Of a DNA stretch of 64,000 nt, positions 51,650-61,334 are shown piece after piece. Positions within the stretch are counted from its first letter, which is position 1, and every line of letters begins with the position of its first letter. The DNA comes from an uncultured Pseudodesulfovibrio sp. (lineage in GTDB: Bacteria > Desulfobacterota > Desulfovibrionia > Desulfovibrionales > Desulfovibrionaceae), in assembly GCF_963664965.1 (NCBI RefSeq), contig NZ_OY761823.1, positions 692,001 through 756,000 of the forward strand, written 5' to 3'. The translations under genes were made by a program, and so were the position numbers. A model generated the notes under the pieces. It worked only from the letters and a program-made list of their open reading frames with translations. It had not been told where the DNA came from and ran no database searches.

Positions 51650-53446
51650 ATGAATTCGGCAAAACTCATCGCACTGGAAAAGATCGGTCTGCTGGCCCGT
51701 GGAAAAGACTGCGGCGGGGGCATGAAAAATGGCGACCCCGGCAAGGGACCGCATACCTTTTATTCCCATCATCCGGTATGGGCATATGAATCGCCGCGCT
51801 GCCAGCGTCCCTACTCCGGGTCCGACGAGGCTGTCTTTGATTTCCTGCCCGATGGCTGCACTCTTCAGCAGGCCTGGGGAAAAACACGCCTGACCGTGTT
51901 TCTGGGCGCGGAGAACAGCCCGGAGTTTCACACGGCTCTGGCCCGGGAGGATACGATCCTCCTTCTTTTCGAACCGGACGAGAGCCGTCTTGCCGCATTG
52001 CTGGATATTTTGCCGCCAACCATACTAAAGCGGCAGGGACTCTTTTTCCTTTCCGGGCATGCCCGCACGTTCACGCCGCCGTTGCAGGAAATTCTTCTCG
52101 AAGAGATATTCAACATGGGATTCCCGGTCTTTTTCGCATCCGACCGGATACGCAGCGACCATGAAGCGTGGGCAAACGACCTGATCGAATATCTGGAGAT
52201 ACTCTTTTTCCGCCACAGGCTGTACCCGCTTTCCGGTCAGACCAACGCACGCTCGCTCCCTCTCAGGGATATTTACCGCGGCTTGATCTACGATCAGCAA
52301 CTGCACCTTTACGAGAACCTCTGCGATTACCTGACATGCCCTGACCTGAGCAGCCTTCAAAACATCCTTGAGGGCGAAACCGCCATTCTGGTCGCTGCCG
52401 GTCCCGAACTCAGCAGGAATATCGACTACATCGCCGACAATCTGGACAAGGCCGTGGTCATCTGCGTGAACAATGCCCTCAAGCCGCTGCGCGAGGCCGG
52501 GATAGAGCCGCATTTCGTCATCATCAATGACGCGTCCCTGCACTCGGGGCAGGTCTTCGATCTTATCGAACCGTGTGAAGACGCCATCCTTGTCGGGCAC
52601 GCCTTTTCCGCTCTCGGAGGCGGCACATTTCGGCAGAAGATCATTTTCGGCAGCGAACTGAAAACGCCGTTCCGGGAACGGGGACGCCTGCACATGCACG
52701 GTTCAGTGATCTCTGCGGCCTTTTCCCTCGCCCGCACCCTGGGCTGCACGCGATGCGTTTCAATCGGCGCGCAACTCAGCTCTCTTGATCCGTGGAGCCT
52801 GCGCTATGCAGCAGGAACGGTTCACGAAAACGACTCTGCCATCCCGGAAAAACCGCTGACATACAGGTATCCGCAGCTTTTCCCGGTGAAAACCCCTATG
52901 GGAGACACGGTCTATACCTCGCTGAATTTTCGTGACGCCGCCATCTGGCTCACCGAGGAAATCCGCATTTCAGGCATGGAGTTCATCAACACTTCGCGCC
53001 ACAGCCTGCTGTTCGGTCCCGACATCCGCTTTGAGGAACGTCCGAAACTGGACGGAACGTTGGACCGGAACCGATTGGCAAGCCTGCACCGGCTGTCCGG
53101 CCATGATGAGTCCGTGAGTGCCATACGGGAGTATGCGACACAGGAGAGCGCCCGGTGGGAGGCCGTCAGGGACAATGCCGAAGCCCTGCTGAACCATGCC
53201 GGAGGCGTGCCCGTGGAACCGGGCATGACGCTCTTGGAGAAATTCGACAAGGTCAATGTCAGTTATCTGGTGGAACGGTTTGACGATTTCGACAGTGAAG
53301 AATTCCACCACAAGGTCTTTGAATCCGATGATCCTGCCCAGCACCGATTGGGGCTGACAGACTACTTTTCCAAGGTCGTGGAAATGAGCAATCAGTTTCT
53401 CGTTGAACTGAAACAACAGCAACGCAGGATGGCGGCTCTTAAATAG
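51650..53446 (+). CDS. DUF115/MptE-like (Maf-type) protein
   Basis: The 598-residue protein has a DUF115 core at ~280-500: TAILVAAGPELSRNIDYIADN, VVICVNNALKPLREAGIEPHFVIINDAS, LVGHAFSALGGG and CVSIGAQLSS. The fold is shared with 6-hydroxymethylpterin pyrophosphokinase MptE and with Maf proteins, which put nonulosonic sugars on flagellin. The long N-terminal and C-terminal parts favour the Maf side, but no flagellin or nonulosonate genes are near. The start is uncertain: ATG 51650 has a weak A-rich site, ATG 51719 follows a G-rich stretch; the reading back to 51431 looks non-coding. It is convergent with a sensor kinase. Confidence 0.78.
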   Translation: MNSAKLIALEKIGLLARGKDCGGGMKNGDPGKGPHTFYSHHPVWAYESPRCQRPYSGSDEAVFDFLPDGCTLQQAWGKTRLTVFLGAENSPEFHTALAREDTILLLFEPDESRLAALLDILPPTILKRQGLFFLSGHARTFTPPLQEILLEEIFNMGFPVFFASDRIRSDHEAWANDLIEYLEILFFRHRLYPLSGQTNARSLPLRDIYRGLIYDQQLHLYENLCDYLTCPDLSSLQNILEGETAILVAAGPELSRNIDYIADNLDKAVVICVNNALKPLREAGIEPHFVIINDASLHSGQVFDLIEPCEDAILVGHAFSALGGGTFRQKIIFGSELKTPFRERGRLHMHGSVISAAFSLARTLGCTRCVSIGAQLSSLDPWSLRYAAGTVHENDSAIPEKPLTYRYPQLFPVKTPMGDTVYTSLNFRDAAIWLTEEIRISGMEFINTSRHSLLFGPDIRFEERPKLDGTLDRNRLASLHRLSGHDESVSAIREYATQESARWEAVRDNAEALLNHAGGVPVEPGMTLLEKFDKVNVSYLVERFDDFDSEEFHHKVFESDDPAQHRLGLTDYFSKVVEMSNQFLVELKQQQRRMAALK

Positions 53447-53465
53447 CCGTCATTGGGGCAGGTTT

Positions 53466-55682
53466 TTACAAGGCGTTGACCGCGACTTCCAGCCGTCCGA
53501 CTTCCTTTTTCAACTGCACTGACCGTTCCCGGCAGAGACCGGCGTCTTCCCTGCGTGCGGCATTTTCAAGGCGAACCGCGGCACGCCGCGCGGCTTCGGC
53601 ACCGATGGAGGCGGTCACACTCTTGAGGGTGTGGGTCTGAATGGCCACCTCTCGCAGGGTGCCGGTCTGCACGGCCTTTTCCGTCAGGTCGAGCTTGAGC
53701 CGGATCTCGCTCATGGCATTGGGCACCAGATGGCGTATTTCTGCCTGCGAAACGCCCAGATTCGATGCGGCATGGACGATATCAAGGACCGGAGCTTCAT
53801 CCGGAGTTTCTTTCTTTGAAATCGGCAAGTGCTGCCAATTGCCGCCGAGAATCCGGCGCATGGCCGCGCCGAGATCGCCGAAACTCGCGGGCTTGGTAAC
53901 GAATCCGTTCATGCCTTCGTTTTCGCATTTGATCCGCACATCGGACAAGGCGTGTGCCGTGACCGCCAGCACCGGGACATCCGGTTGCCGGACCGGGCTG
54001 CCGACCCCTTCGCCGTTGCGGATGCGCCGGGTCGTTTCGTGACCGTCCATACCGGGCATTTCCAAGTCCATGAGCACAAGGTCAAAATCCTCTTCGGCCA
54101 GCAGCATGAGGGCTTCGGTGCCGCTTTCTGCCGTGGTGACATCCATGCCCATGCGGTCAAGATGCAGCTTTTCCACCTTGACGTTGAGCGGGTTGTCGTC
54201 CACCAGCAGCACGCGGGACGGCTTGACCGGCAGCGGCACGTTCCACGAGGCGGACATGACGTCGGCCTCGGTGGCGCGCTTGCCGTCGCCTTCGCCGAAC
54301 CGGGCGGTAAATATGAATTCACTCCCCTTGCCCGGTCTCGATTCCACGCGGATGGTGCCACCCATGGCCTCAACCAGATTCCGGCTGATGGAAAGGCCGA
54401 GTCCGGACCCGCCGTAACTGCGTGAGGAAGAACCGTCTGCCTGCGAAAAAGCCTGAAAAATGGATTGGAGCTTTTTCTTCGGTATGCCGGTGCCGGTATC
54501 CTTGACGGAAAAACGGATGCCCACAGGCCGCCCCTGCTCAGCCTCCTTTGGCCTCCATGGACCGGCCGTGACGCGGATGGTGCCCGAATCCGTGAACTTC
54601 AGGGCGTTGTTGAGCAGGTTGATGAATATCTGGCGCAGCCTGCCCGGATCGCCCTTGAGAAAGCGGGGGGTGCCGGACATGATGTCCACGACCAGTTCCA
54701 CGCCTTTCTGCTCGGCCTGAAGCCGTATGGTCGTGGCAGCCGAATGCATCACGGCGGGCAGGTCGAAATGCACCGGGATGAGCCGGATGCCGCGCGCCTC
54801 GATACGGGAAAAATCGAGTATGTCGTTGATGATGTCGAGCAGGTTCAGGGCGGCCTCGCGGGCGGCCCCGATGTAGTCACGCTGTTCCGAGGAGAGCGGT
54901 GTGTGCAGCGTGATTTCCGTCATGCCGAGAATGGCGTTCATGGGCGTGCGGATTTCATGGCTGACCGTGGCAAGAAATTCACTCTTGGCCTCGCTCGCCT
55001 TTTCCGCCACGGCACGCGCGTTTTCAAGCTGGATGTTTTTTTGTTCGATAACCCGCTTGTTCATGAATGCCTTGAAGCTGCTGACGTAGGACGTCTGCGC
55101 GATGACCAGTGCCACGGCGGACAGGATGGATACGTTGAGAATCTGGTGCCCGATCGGGATCGCCGACGGGACAAACAGATGCAGCCACCCGGCAATGGCG
55201 ATAATGCCTGTGACGAACAGGGTGGCGGCCTGCCGAAACGTCATGGCGAAAAACACCGATGGGCCAAGCAGAAAAATGTATACGGGGGCCAGACTCATCT
55301 TGAGCGGGAACGTGTAGCAGGTGATCATGGCCGTATACACCAGAGCGAAGAGAATGAAGACCTTCCACAGCCAGTAGTGCATGGGGCTGACGTCTTCATT
55401 GTTTTGCAAGGGGCCGAGCATCCACAGGAACAGGCCGCAGACGGCGATGGCGAATGAGCGCATGCCAAGGAGAATCAGCCACATGTCGGCAACCACGAGC
55501 GTACCGGCACGCCTGATGGTGATGAAGTCGACAACCAGGTACGTGAGCACGACAATAATCATCAGCCACGAAACGACCTTGACCCTGCGGCAGTTGGACA
55601 GGGTGATCTCGAAAAGGAATTCGTCACGCAGTTCCGGCGGGACCTTCGGGTCCCTGAAGAATTTCGGAAAGATGTCGTTCAT
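53466..55682 (-). CDS. Membrane hybrid histidine kinase with receiver and Hpt domains
   Basis: The 738-residue protein has about six membrane helices in residues ~35-205 and no periplasmic sensor domain. HisKA ([13 protein letters not shown]), the ATPase domain ([27 protein letters not shown]) and a receiver with [13 protein letters not shown] follow. The C-terminal Hpt has [14 protein letters not shown]. The ligand or signal is unknown. ATG 55682 has GGGA upstream; the longer reading adds 12 residues. It lies downstream of a second kinase that lacks a receiver, at 78 bp. Confidence 0.9.
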   Translation of the reverse strand: MNDIFPKFFRDPKVPPELRDEFLFEITLSNCRRVKVVSWLMIIVVLTYLVVDFITIRRAGTLVVADMWLILLGMRSFAIAVCGLFLWMLGPLQNNEDVSPMHYWLWKVFILFALVYTAMITCYTFPLKMSLAPVYIFLLGPSVFFAMTFRQAATLFVTGIIAIAGWLHLFVPSAIPIGHQILNVSILSAVALVIAQTSYVSSFKAFMNKRVIEQKNIQLENARAVAEKASEAKSEFLATVSHEIRTPMNAILGMTEITLHTPLSSEQRDYIGAAREAALNLLDIINDILDFSRIEARGIRLIPVHFDLPAVMHSAATTIRLQAEQKGVELVVDIMSGTPRFLKGDPGRLRQIFINLLNNALKFTDSGTIRVTAGPWRPKEAEQGRPVGIRFSVKDTGTGIPKKKLQSIFQAFSQADGSSSRSYGGSGLGLSISRNLVEAMGGTIRVESRPGKGSEFIFTARFGEGDGKRATEADVMSASWNVPLPVKPSRVLLVDDNPLNVKVEKLHLDRMGMDVTTAESGTEALMLLAEEDFDLVLMDLEMPGMDGHETTRRIRNGEGVGSPVRQPDVPVLAVTAHALSDVRIKCENEGMNGFVTKPASFGDLGAAMRRILGGNWQHLPISKKETPDEAPVLDIVHAASNLGVSQAEIRHLVPNAMSEIRLKLDLTEKAVQTGTLREVAIQTHTLKSVTASIGAEAARRAAVRLENAARREDAGLCRERSVQLKKEVGRLEVAVNAL

Positions 55683-55759
55683 ACGTCCCACAGGCAACTC
55701 CAGAGCCGAACCTAGCACAAGCGGAGAGGGTTCGGAAAGAGGGACGTCAAAAAGGGAAA

Positions 55760-57766
55760 TCAGGCGATGGTCACGTCAATGGAGAAAATGAATTCCGTTC
55801 CCACGCCCGGTTCGGAAAAAATGGAGATGGAGCCACCCATGGCGGAGATGAATTCCTGCACGAGCGAGAGCCCGATGCCGGTGCCGCCATGCCTGCGGGT
55901 GCGGGAGCCGTCAGCCTGCCGAAACGGCTCGAAAATGTGATCCAGCTGATCTTCCGGGATGCCGATGCCGGTGTCTGAAACCAGAAGAATCAACCGTCCC
56001 GCCTCGTCACGGGGGTGCTTGAGAAAGGCCGCTTCCAGAGAGACCTTTCCCCTGTCCGTGAACTTGACGGCATTTCCGACCAGATGAAAAATGATCTGCC
56101 GCAACCGGCGGGAATCTCCCCGGATGAGTTCCGGGATGGTCGGATCAAGGAGGCATTCCAACTCAAGCCCCTTGCTTTCGGCTTCGAACCTGTAGGGGCG
56201 TGCGACCAGTTCGACAACCTCCGGGAGATTGAAATCCTGTTCATCCAGTTCCCATGCGCGGGCTTCCACGACCGAGAAGTCGAGAATGTCGTTGAGCAGC
56301 CCAAGCAGGCTGAGAGCCGCCCCGGTAGCGTGCTCCGTCATTTCATTCATGTCCTCGCCGAGGTCCTCGTCCTGGAAAAGCTGCAACATGCCGAGCAGGA
56401 CATTGAGCGGGGTGCGGATTTCATGACTGATGTTGGCAAGAAAATCGCTCTTGGCCCGGGAAATGTCTTCAGCCGCTTCCTTGGCCTCCACAAGGACGCT
56501 GACATCCATGACCGCGTGTACCTCGAACAGCCCGCTCGACTCGTGCAGGGAGCGTATTCCCTGCCGCTGCCCGTTCAGGGTGTGCAGCAGACACGGCTCT
56601 CCGCGCAGTCCGGAAAGCTCTTTGGCAAGCCCGTCCGCTCGGACAATGAACCGGTCTTCGGGCTGATTGAGCGCATCCTTTCCAAACATGCTCAGGGCCT
56701 CGGGATTGAGATACCGGATGATACGGCCCGCATCCGTCCGTTCCACCTTGAGGATTGAAATGGGTGAATAATCAATGAGCATCTTGAGATCATGCTCGGT
56801 CTGCTTGCGGCGGGTGATGTCCTCGCGAATGATGATGCCGCCGATGACTTCCTCACCGACCACCAGCGGTGAACAGCGAATGTTCTGCCAGATTTCCTCC
56901 CGGTCACCGAACGGGGGAAACCGGATGTCTTCCAGCGAAACCAACTGCCCCTGAAGCACGGGCCTGAGCTTTTCCCCGACCCCGGCACGGACCAGAGCGG
57001 GGAGCTCGAACACTTTTTTCCCGATGTAGAATTCCGGTCTCTGGAGTCCCCGGTCAAACATCTGCATGTGCCAGTCGTTGACGAACTGAACAATGCCGTT
57101 CTGATCAAAGGCCATGATCGAAACCGGGGTACTGAGCGCCAGCGCCTCGTATTTTTCCCGAGTTTCCCGAAGATAGCGTTCGACCAGCTCACGCCGGGAA
57201 TTGTCCACCGCGATCATCAGACGGGCCTGCACCTCTCCCACAGAATTCCTGAGCGGATAGAAACTGACAAGAGCCGGGAATTCTTCCCCGGATTGACGCC
57301 GCAGCAGCATGCGGTTTGCCGCGATCGCCTCGGTCGGGGACCCGTGGGGGACGTCCTTGGCGGGATGCAGCATATCCGGCTGCTTTCCCATGATTTCGGA
57401 TTTCGAATAACCGAAAATATGCTCGGCACCGGCACTGAACTCGACGATTTTGCCGGTGTCGCACCGGGTGACCACAAAGGCCACATCCGTCACCGCCTCC
57501 AGAATGGCATCCAGCCGGGTCCCGGTTTCGTTGAGGGTCTGGCTGGTCTGTGACATGTCGTCAACCAGTGTGGCCAGTGCGCCCTGCATAGACGTTTGAC
57601 GTGCATCAAGAGCATCATGATATTTACAGAGATCATCAAAGATGGCGCGATATTCCTCGGGTACGCCAGAGGAATCACTGCCCTGTTCGTCCAACGCCTT
57701 TCGCACGGATTCCCGTATATCCTGAAGCGAGCGAGTGTCGTCGGAAGGATGTTCCCTGTCTGCCAT
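55760..57766 (-). CDS. Multi-PAS sensor histidine kinase without receiver
   Basis: The 668-residue soluble kinase has a helical N-terminus (to ~80). Three PAS domains follow at about 83-200, 205-325 and 330-430, the second with the PAC-like motif IIIREDITRRKQTE. HisKA has SHEIRTPLNVLLG, and the ATPase domain has NAVKFTDRGKVSL, DTGIGIPEDQ and GTGIGLSL. It ends without a receiver, so it must phosphorylate another protein. The receiver and Hpt of the membrane kinase directly downstream are the obvious candidates. Start ATG 57766. Confidence 0.88.
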   Translation of the reverse strand: MADREHPSDDTRSLQDIRESVRKALDEQGSDSSGVPEEYRAIFDDLCKYHDALDARQTSMQGALATLVDDMSQTSQTLNETGTRLDAILEAVTDVAFVVTRCDTGKIVEFSAGAEHIFGYSKSEIMGKQPDMLHPAKDVPHGSPTEAIAANRMLLRRQSGEEFPALVSFYPLRNSVGEVQARLMIAVDNSRRELVERYLRETREKYEALALSTPVSIMAFDQNGIVQFVNDWHMQMFDRGLQRPEFYIGKKVFELPALVRAGVGEKLRPVLQGQLVSLEDIRFPPFGDREEIWQNIRCSPLVVGEEVIGGIIIREDITRRKQTEHDLKMLIDYSPISILKVERTDAGRIIRYLNPEALSMFGKDALNQPEDRFIVRADGLAKELSGLRGEPCLLHTLNGQRQGIRSLHESSGLFEVHAVMDVSVLVEAKEAAEDISRAKSDFLANISHEIRTPLNVLLGMLQLFQDEDLGEDMNEMTEHATGAALSLLGLLNDILDFSVVEARAWELDEQDFNLPEVVELVARPYRFEAESKGLELECLLDPTIPELIRGDSRRLRQIIFHLVGNAVKFTDRGKVSLEAAFLKHPRDEAGRLILLVSDTGIGIPEDQLDHIFEPFRQADGSRTRRHGGTGIGLSLVQEFISAMGGSISIFSEPGVGTEFIFSIDVTIA

Positions 57767-57860
57767 TTGTCCTGCCTGAAGGTTGCGGTTTATCTTCGGT
57801 CTTGCGTCACAGTATAGTAAAGCTGTCTGCGCGGAGAAAGTGGATTATAATTTACCAGAA

Positions 57861-58238
57861 TCATACGGCTTCGGCAGCCGTTTCGTTTTTCCGGTGCCAT
57901 GCCTCGTATGACTTTCCCCACTGGCACAGAGACTCCACTACCGGCATGACGCTTTTTCCCATCTCGGTCAGTGAATATTCCACCTTGGGCGGCACCTGCG
58001 GATACACCTTGCGATGCACCACGCCGTCAGCCTCCATCTCCCTCAACTGCTGGGTGAGCATCTTCTGCGTAATGTTCGGGATACTTCGCTTTATTTCGCT
58101 GAACCGCAGCACTCCCTCTTCCGCCAGACGATAGATGATGATCGGCTTCCATTTACCGCCTATGACCTGAAGGGTCAGTTCCACGTTGCAGTAATACTGC
58201 TTGCTCCCACATGTCTTCAACCCGCATTCCCCGCTCAT
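57861..58238 (-). CDS. HxlR-family winged-helix regulator
   Basis: The 125-residue protein has the HxlR core: YYCNVELTLQVIGGKWKPIIIYRLAEEGVLRFSEIKRSIPNITQKMLTQQLREMEADGVV. Cys17 sits at the position that reacts with electrophiles or oxidants in YodB- and HypR-type members. Two more cysteines (5 and 10) precede it. HxlR proteins often control divergent oxidoreductase genes, and a nitroreductase gene lies back to back here with an inverted repeat between them. Confidence 0.92.
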   Translation of the reverse strand: MSGECGLKTCGSKQYYCNVELTLQVIGGKWKPIIIYRLAEEGVLRFSEIKRSIPNITQKMLTQQLREMEADGVVHRKVYPQVPPKVEYSLTEMGKSVMPVVESLCQWGKSYEAWHRKNETAAEAV

Positions 58239-58305
58239 GATGACTCCCGGATACTCCCCCGTGCTTTGCGTGACGCACGGTTTCCTTTTGGTAACTATGG
58301 CACAT

Positions 58306-58321
58306 TCAAGTGCGTACTTGA
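58306..58321. promoter_or_regulatory. Candidate HxlR operator
   Basis: TCAAGT-GCGT-ACTTGA is a perfect inverted repeat placed 67 bp from the HxlR start and 68 bp from the nitroreductase start. Its size and position suit a dimeric winged-helix regulator controlling both genes. Confidence 0.5.
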
Positions 58322-58389
58322 TCTTTTCCTACCATTATCAGAAAAGGGAATGGCCGTAAACGAACACTCTAGCCGTCAGGAGATATGAC

Positions 58390-58899
58390 ATGGAACTGAT
58401 GGAAGCCATCCGTACACGCAGGAGCATCCGCAAATTTGAGGACAGGGACATCCCCGATGAGATGATCCGCGAAATTCTGGACGCCGCCATGATGGCCCCC
58501 AGCGCAGGGAATGCCCAGCCGTGGCAGTTCGTGGTCGTCAATGATCGTGAACTTCTCGATGCCACCAAGGATATCCACCCCCATCTCAAGATGGTCACAC
58601 AGGCCAAGGTGGGCATCCTGCTGTGCGCGGATTTGTCGCTTGAAAAATTTCCGGGCTATTGGACGCAGGACTGTTCCGCAGCCATGCAGAACATGCTGCT
58701 CGCCATCCACGGCCTCGGCCTCGGTGCGGTCTGGACCGGCGTTTACCCCATGGAAGACCGGGTAAAGGCATTCACCACGATGTTCAACCTGCCCGAAAAG
58801 GTCATCCCCCTCGGTTTCGTACCCATCGGCTGGCCCGCACAAACCGTCAAGTCCGAAAGCCGGTACAAGGAAGAACGCGTCCACTATAATACATACTAG
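58390..58899 (+). CDS. Nitroreductase-family FMN oxidoreductase
   Basis: The 169-residue protein has the compact nitroreductase pattern: EAIRTRRSIRKFEDRDIP with FMN-phosphate-binding Arg residues, MAPSAGNAQPWQFVVV, SAAMQNMLLAIHGLGLGAVWTG and VIPLGFVPIGWPAQ. Members reduce quinones, nitroaromatics or flavins with NAD(P)H. It is shorter than NfsB-type enzymes, as many anaerobe copies are. ATG 58390 follows AGGAG. The divergent HxlR gene is its likely regulator. Confidence 0.92.
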   Translation: MELMEAIRTRRSIRKFEDRDIPDEMIREILDAAMMAPSAGNAQPWQFVVVNDRELLDATKDIHPHLKMVTQAKVGILLCADLSLEKFPGYWTQDCSAAMQNMLLAIHGLGLGAVWTGVYPMEDRVKAFTTMFNLPEKVIPLGFVPIGWPAQTVKSESRYKEERVHYNTY

Positions 58900-58952
58900 C
58901 CGCGCCCAAATTTGGTCACAAAAACCATCTGAAACCATTGGATGGTCGGGTA

Positions 58953-58977
58953 GAGCCCTCTCATTGTGAGAGGGCTC
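58953..58977. terminator. Perfect hairpin after the nitroreductase gene
   Basis: GAGCCCTCTCA (58953-58963) pairs with TGAGAGGGCTC (58967-58977) around TTG. It is G/C-rich but has no T-run. It is the first of two hairpins in tandem. Confidence 0.5.
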
Positions 58978-58984
58978 AAGCTGC

Positions 58985-59029
58985 TGCAAAAGGCCCGATT
59001 GCGTCGTTTCTGCAATCGGGCCTTTTGCA
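58985..59029. terminator. Bidirectional terminator between nitroreductase and metW
   Basis: TGCAAAAGGCCCGATTGC (58985-59002) pairs over 18 bp with GCAATCGGGCCTTTTGCA (59012-59029). The A/T parts at both stem bases act as U-tracts in either direction. It separates convergent genes. Confidence 0.85.
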
Positions 59030-59069
59030 ACACCTTGTCAGAATCGTCTTTGCAAAGACTCTGGTCTGG

Positions 59070-59675
59070 TTATTTATTCGGCTGGCCGAGCATGAAGATG
59101 CCGAAAGTGGCGAACAGGTTGGGGAGCAGGGTGATGACGCGTCCCTTGGTGTCGTGATGATGGGTGGAGATGGCTGTTTCCTGCACGATGGGGACGTTCA
59201 TCCCCCGGCAGAAACGGCGGAAATCGGCAATGGGAATGACGCGGATGTTCGGGGTGTCGTGCCATGCGTAGGGCAGTTCCTTGGACACGGGCGCGCATCC
59301 GGTAAAGAACATCTGGAACCGGTTCTTTATGTGCGTGAAATTGGGGAAGGAAACAATGCACCGTCGACCCACGCGGAGCATCTCCCGAATGAGCATAGCG
59401 GGATCATAGACCTGCTGGAGGGTCTGGGAAAGGATGACGTAATCAAAGGCGTTGTCCGGATAGTCCTCGATCTCTTCGTAGATATCGCCGTGAATGACGG
59501 AAAGCCCCTTGGCTATGGCCTGTCCGGCGGCGTCTTCGTCGATCTCCACGCCGGTGCCGCGGATGCCTTTCTGCTCGGTCAGATGCATGAGCAGCGAACC
59601 GGTGCGGCAGCCGAGGTCGAGCACCTTGGATTCGGGTTCGATCCATGAGGCGATGACTTGCAGGTCAAATCTCAT
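59070..59675 (-). CDS. metW: Methionine biosynthesis protein MetW
   Basis: The 201-residue methyltransferase-fold protein has VLDLGCRTGSLLMHL as the SAM motif. YVILSQTLQQVYDPAMLIREMLRVGRRCIVSFPNF and ELPYAWHDTPNIRVIPIADFRRFC are the MetW-specific regions. It works together with MetX in homoserine acylation in bacteria that pair the two genes. Its start overlaps the metX stop by 4 bp, the usual arrangement. The hairpin to its right side ends the transcript. Confidence 0.93.
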   Translation of the reverse strand: MRFDLQVIASWIEPESKVLDLGCRTGSLLMHLTEQKGIRGTGVEIDEDAAGQAIAKGLSVIHGDIYEEIEDYPDNAFDYVILSQTLQQVYDPAMLIREMLRVGRRCIVSFPNFTHIKNRFQMFFTGCAPVSKELPYAWHDTPNIRVIPIADFRRFCRGMNVPIVQETAISTHHHDTKGRVITLLPNLFATFGIFMLGQPNK

Positions 59676-60865
59676 CGGGCTCCTCCTGTGGCTCCGGCCT
59701 GAACTTCGGCACCGACACGACCGAGAAAACCGGCAATCAGGGCTTCAAACCGTTCATTGGGAAGCAGGAATGCGTCATGTCCCCATGGGGCTTCGATCTC
59801 GCAGAAGCTGACGTCGAGACCGTTCTTTTTCATGGCCTTGACCATGGCCCGAGACTGATAGGTGGGGTAGAGCCAGTCCGACGTGAACGAGACAACGAGG
59901 TAGCGGCAGGTGGCCCGGGAAAACGCGGCCACGAGGGACCCCTGACCGTGCTGGTTTTCCAGATTGAAATAGTCCGCGGCTTTGGTGAGATACAGAAAAC
60001 TGTTGGCGTCGAAACGGTCCACGAACTTGTTCCCCTGATAGCGAAGATAACTCTCTACCTGAAAGTCCGCCTCGAAATCAAAGGAGAGTTCACACCGGTC
60101 CTGCAACTTGCGGTCGAACTTGTGCCGCATGGATTCGTCCGAAAGATAGGTGATGTGCCCGACCATGCGGGCCACGGCCAGTCCGTGCTCGGGACGGCCC
60201 GTTTCATGATAGTCGCCGTTGTTCCATGCGGGGTCGGCCATGATGGCCTGCCGTGCGACTTCGTTGAAGGCGATGGCCTGCGCCGAATGCTTGGTGGTGG
60301 TCGCCAGCGGCACGGCGGCGCGGACGCGGTCGGGATACCGCACGGACCATTCGAGCACCTGCATGCCGCCCACGGAACCGCCCACAACCGCGAGCAGGGT
60401 GTCGATGCCGAGGTGATCGATCAGGCGTCGCTGGCAGCGGACCATGTCGCCGATGGTGACCACGGGAAATTCCGTGCCATAGGGTTTTCCGGTAGCCGGA
60501 TTGTCGGAAACCGGTCCGGTGGACCCCATGCAGCCGCCGATGACGTTGGAGCAGATCACGAAATACTTGTCGGTATCAATGGGCTTGCCCGGTCCGACCA
60601 TGAGGTCCCACCACCCCGGCTTGGGGTCCTCGGGATGATAGTAGCCCGCCACATGCGAATCCCCGGTCAGGGCATGGCAGATGAGAATGGCGTTGGACTT
60701 GTCCTCGTTCAGGGTGCCGCACGTCTCATAGGCAAGGGAAACGGATTCAAGCTCGCGCCCGCCGTCCAGCGCGAACGGTCCGTCCGGCCCGCCGAACGTG
60801 AACGTCCGTTTCTCCACCTGCCCGACAGAAGCGCCGGTGGCGTCGTGATCTATGTATTCGCTCAT
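59672..60865 (-). CDS. metX: Homoserine O-acyltransferase MetX
   Basis: The 397-residue alpha/beta hydrolase has HALTGDSHVAG and the nucleophile elbow VGGSVGGMQ with Ser164. SFTSDWLYP with the catalytic Asp and APWGHDAFLL with the His follow. It transfers an acetyl (or succinyl) group to homoserine, committing it to methionine. Sequence alone does not settle acetyl versus succinyl specificity. No clear ribosome site precedes ATG 60865. metW overlaps its end. Confidence 0.93.
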   Translation of the reverse strand: MSEYIDHDATGASVGQVEKRTFTFGGPDGPFALDGGRELESVSLAYETCGTLNEDKSNAILICHALTGDSHVAGYYHPEDPKPGWWDLMVGPGKPIDTDKYFVICSNVIGGCMGSTGPVSDNPATGKPYGTEFPVVTIGDMVRCQRRLIDHLGIDTLLAVVGGSVGGMQVLEWSVRYPDRVRAAVPLATTTKHSAQAIAFNEVARQAIMADPAWNNGDYHETGRPEHGLAVARMVGHITYLSDESMRHKFDRKLQDRCELSFDFEADFQVESYLRYQGNKFVDRFDANSFLYLTKAADYFNLENQHGQGSLVAAFSRATCRYLVVSFTSDWLYPTYQSRAMVKAMKKNGLDVSFCEIEAPWGHDAFLLPNERFEALIAGFLGRVGAEVQAGATGGAR

Positions 60866-60929
60866 GGTCAGAGAGAATAAGTCCGCGGCGCGGCGCGGTC
60901 AATGGGCAACGTCGAAGGCATGCCCCAAC

Positions 60930-61331
60930 TCACGACCCTGAGGCCGTTTCGCCCCCGAAGAGTTTCCACGCTGCCATGCCCCATGTCACGTTGAGTACGT
61001 GGGTGTATCCGCCCTGCTGGAGCTGGCTGACGACCGGGGGAGAACGATGGCCGGTCATGCAGACCACGGCTACGGGACGTGTCGGATCAGGCGCGACAGA
61101 GGCCAGTTCCGCCAGCGTGGCCGGGTACGGCACGTTGACCGCGCCGGGGATGTGAAAGGAATCGAATTCACCGGGCGTACGCACATCGATAATGAGCGGC
61201 GCACGGTTTTCATTGACCATCTGCTTGAGTTCCCACGGGCTGAGCGGGGAAACCCCGAAACCGAACCACCAGCCCAAGTCCCACAGGACGAGGACGCCCA
61301 GTATCACCAGAATGACCGTCAGAAAGCGCAT
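60930..61331 (-). CDS. Membrane-anchored rhodanese-like sulfurtransferase
   Basis: The 133-residue protein has one N-terminal membrane helix (VILVILGVLVLWDLGWWFGFG). A single rhodanese domain follows with IIDVRTPGEFDSFHIPGAVNVPYP and the active-site loop VVCMTGHRS (Cys91). Rhodaneses move sulfane sulfur through a Cys persulfide. The anchor would place the domain on the periplasmic side or inner face; orientation is not certain. It lies 3 bp after the GNAT gene's stop and is likely cotranscribed with it and the channel gene. Confidence 0.9.
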   Translation of the reverse strand: MRFLTVILVILGVLVLWDLGWWFGFGVSPLSPWELKQMVNENRAPLIIDVRTPGEFDSFHIPGAVNVPYPATLAELASVAPDPTRPVAVVCMTGHRSPPVVSQLQQGGYTHVLNVTWGMAAWKLFGGETASGS

Positions 61332-61334
61332 AGC

